64,000 nt of DNA from Janibacter anophelis NBRC 107843. GTDB lineage: Bacteria; Actinomycetota; Actinomycetes; Actinomycetales; Dermatophilaceae. Shown here in pieces: positions 62,435 through 64,000 of the stretch. How positions within the stretch are numbered: position 1 is the first letter of the stretch; every line of letters starts with the position of its first letter. Both the position numbers and the translations under genes were made by a program. Under the pieces are notes generated by a model, which saw only the letters and a program-made list of their open reading frames with translations, was not told where the DNA came from and searched no databases. The DNA lies in assembly GCF_001570945.1 (NCBI RefSeq), contig NZ_BCSQ01000004.1:17172-81171 (forward strand), written 5' to 3'.

Positions 62435-63142
62435 ATGACGACTCCCGGACTGCAGAACGTGGCCGACCGCGCAGGGTTGTACGCCCTGCTCAAGCAGGCT
62501 CTGCTGGGCCAGATGCTCGCCGAGCGCTTCGGACGACCTCAGTCGTCCTATGACAGCGCGGCGGGCACGATGACCTTCCACGGCGAGCAGGGCACCCCCT
62601 TGACGGTGCCGGCACACCTCATCGCGTTCATCAAGGCGGACCCGAGCGAGGTCATCTGGGGATGGGGCCACCCCAAGGGCGCCGAACACGCAACCTCCGT
62701 GCGCGAACTCGGTGAACGCCACGGCATCACCGACCTCACGACGGAGCGGCTTCCCTACGAAGGCGGCAGCGCCCCGCAGGGCCTGCCGCCGACTGCTCGG
62801 ATGGCCCACCTCACCGGGTCGGCCGCGATTGAGGCCACGCGGCGCGCGCCGTACTACATGGTCGACCTGCCCGGCAGCAGCGACCTCGTGAGCTTCCTGC
62901 TCGACGTCGACGTGCCGGAGCCCACGCTCGCCGACGCCGCCACCCGCATGCAGCGCATCCTGTCTGCGGGATTCATCGCCAACCATCGCTCGTCGGTCCT
63001 GGGGCTGGCCGAGCACCGGGCAGGGTTCGAGGCGATGCAGGAGGGCCCGGCCATCCGCCTGCACGACGGGAACGGCGAGATCCTCTTCGTCTTCGACCCC
63101 CAGGACCGGATCATCGACATCCGCGCACAACTGGGCGCCTGA
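62435..63142 (+). CDS. DUF6882 family protein, copy 1
   Basis: This 235-residue soluble protein has blocks GLQNVADRAGLYALLKQALL, IWGWGHPKGAEHATSVRELG and LTTERLPYE. It ends with EILFVFDPQDRIIDIRAQLG. The family is of unknown function. It is divergent from the HIT gene and is followed by a paralog on the same strand. No signal peptide or membrane helix. Confidence 0.8.
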   Translation: MTTPGLQNVADRAGLYALLKQALLGQMLAERFGRPQSSYDSAAGTMTFHGEQGTPLTVPAHLIAFIKADPSEVIWGWGHPKGAEHATSVRELGERHGITDLTTERLPYEGGSAPQGLPPTARMAHLTGSAAIEATRRAPYYMVDLPGSSDLVSFLLDVDVPEPTLADAATRMQRILSAGFIANHRSSVLGLAEHRAGFEAMQEGPAIRLHDGNGEILFVFDPQDRIIDIRAQLGA

Positions 63143-63160
63143 GGCGGCGAGCCCACCGGA

Positions 63161-63182
63161 CGATGGGGAGTCCTCCCCATCG
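63161..63182. terminator. Short hairpin between the DUF6882 paralogs
   Basis: CGATGGGGA and TCCCCATCG form a perfect 9-bp stem with a 4-base loop. It lies 18 bases after the first paralog stop and 44 before the second start, so the paralogs may be separately transcribed. Confidence 0.5.
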
Positions 63183-63225
63183 CCACGGGGTGCGTGGGAC
63201 GGGGTCGCTCGGCAGGATGGTGCCC

Positions 63226-63945
63226 ATGCACCCAGGACTGCAGAACGTCGCCAACCGAGCCGCCCTCTACGCCAACCTCAAGCAGACCCTCTTCGGTGAG
63301 GTGCTGGAGGAACAGCTGGGCGAGCACCAGATCGACGGAGACATGGAGGCCGGAACCCTCCGCTTCGTCGGTGCCGAGCGCACCCTCAGCGCCAGGATCC
63401 ACCTCATCGGGTCCGTGGCCCCGGGCCCCCGTTCGATGCTCTGGGGGTGGGCCCACCCCCAGGGCGGGAGTGAGGCCGCAACCAAGATCAAGGAGCTGGG
63501 AGAGAAGTACGGCATCACCGACCTGACCACTGCTGAGCTGCCCTTCGAGCCCGGCGAGGACGTCGGTGAGACCGTGACGGCCCTCGCGCACCTCGTCGCT
63601 TACGTGGGGGTCGAGGCGACCCGCCTGAGCCCGTACTACACCGCCGACGTGGGAGGCGGGACGCGGGCGGTGTTCGTCCTCGAGGGGATCGAGGTGCCCG
63701 AGCCCGAGCTGATGCAGGTCGCCTCGCGGCTGGGGTACGTCCTCAGCGCGGGCAACATCACCGACCATCGCTCGACAGTGCTGGGGCTGGCCGAGCACCG
63801 TCCCGGGTTCACCGCCACCGAGGACGGCGACGTCATCCGGATCGCCGACGAGACGGGGCACGTCGAGTTCACCTTCGACGACCAGCGGCGGATCACCAAC
63901 GCGAGCATGAAGCTCGAGGGCGCCGACAAGGGTCAGGAGGGCTGA
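63226..63945 (+). CDS. DUF6882 family protein, copy 2
   Basis: This 239-residue paralog of the previous gene shares MHPGLQNVANRAALYANLKQ, LWGWAHPQGGSEAATKIKEL, YGITDLTTAELPFE and HRSTVLGLAEHRPGF. I place the start at ATG 63226, directly before the conserved PGLQNVA; ATG 63217 is an alternative. The two copies clearly arose by tandem duplication but have diverged over most positions, so the duplication is not recent. Unknown function. Confidence 0.8.
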   Translation: MHPGLQNVANRAALYANLKQTLFGEVLEEQLGEHQIDGDMEAGTLRFVGAERTLSARIHLIGSVAPGPRSMLWGWAHPQGGSEAATKIKELGEKYGITDLTTAELPFEPGEDVGETVTALAHLVAYVGVEATRLSPYYTADVGGGTRAVFVLEGIEVPEPELMQVASRLGYVLSAGNITDHRSTVLGLAEHRPGFTATEDGDVIRIADETGHVEFTFDDQRRITNASMKLEGADKGQEG

Positions 63946-63949
63946 GCCC

Positions 63950-64000
63950 TCAGGGCTCCTGCCCGGGCACCCACTCCCGCAGCCGGTCCATCGGATCGGC
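63950..64000 (-). CDS. 3' end of an unidentified gene
   Basis: The minus strand reads ADPMDRLREWVPGQEP followed by a stop at 63950-63952. This is a plausible C-terminus that continues beyond the window. In mycobacteria thrS lies next to the HIT gene, but 16 residues are too few to assign this fragment. Confidence 0.4.
   Translation of the reverse strand, partial: ADPMDRLREWVPGQEP

Overview
The window is very GC-rich (about 70 % by eye), densely packed, and full of 4-base ATGA/GTGA gene overlaps. It carries phosphatidylinositol-mannoside genes (pgsA, patA, pimA), actinobacterial XerD/ParA/ScpAB and RuvCAB/SecDF/RelA clusters, and an actinobacterial second ClpP operon with its own PopR-type regulator. 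This points to a high-GC Actinomycetota chromosome. A Micrococcales genus of the Intrasporangiaceae/Dermatophilaceae type (Janibacter-like) is my best guess, but that is inference.

Left third (1-25.7 kb), mostly metabolic and accessory. It opens with a partial cysteine hydrolase and a PfpI-family protein. A decayed DUF6328 gene is then joined directly to the 3' part of an MFS transporter gene. NhaA and an FCD regulator/SDR pair follow. A divergent operator with a perfect FadR-type core controls a 5-oxoproline-utilisation operon: an Nramp-like transporter lacking the metal motifs, pxpA, pxpB, pxpC and a DUF1445 hydro-lyase. Next come a MoxR-type AAA/VWA pair, a clpP-clpP-popR module with two candidate PopR boxes, and a sugar module. 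The sugar module holds a LacI regulator, an alpha-glucosidase, a ROK regulator, and zwf-edd-eda-ppgK, a complete Entner-Doudoroff operon that is uncommon in actinobacteria. It would carry glucose from alpha-glucosides to pyruvate and glyceraldehyde-3-phosphate. A scar of two broken genes ends exactly at the terminator of a tRNA-Pro.

Middle (25.9-50.7 kb). First is a three-gene overlapping cassette: an Lgt-like membrane enzyme, a small membrane protein, and a radical SAM protein of the MJ0619/tetraether-synthase (Tes) type. This is a candidate lipid-tail-modifying system. Conserved housekeeping blocks follow: der-cmk-tyrA-rluB-scpB-scpA-parA-xerD, hisS-MBL, DUF349, relA-apt-secF-secD-yajC, ruvB-ruvA-ruvC and yebC. 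Two intergenic gaps hold three copies of an identical palindromic element.

Right part (50.7-64 kb). The vitamin B6 genes are pdxT, which carries a coding 27-bp minisatellite, pdxS, and the MocR regulator pdxR. pdxT and pdxS are separated by an envelope cassette (YtxH, holin-like, DUF3618, YihY) and a secreted protein built of three 146-residue repeats. The PIM synthesis operon (HIT, pgsA, patA, pimA, LemA-like) and two tandem DUF6882 paralogs close the window.

Across the whole window the 9-mer CGAAGGGGG recurs about 32 times, split evenly between strands. Composition predicts about two. It twice forms hairpins at gene ends, which is reminiscent of DNA-uptake or chromosome-organisation sequences.
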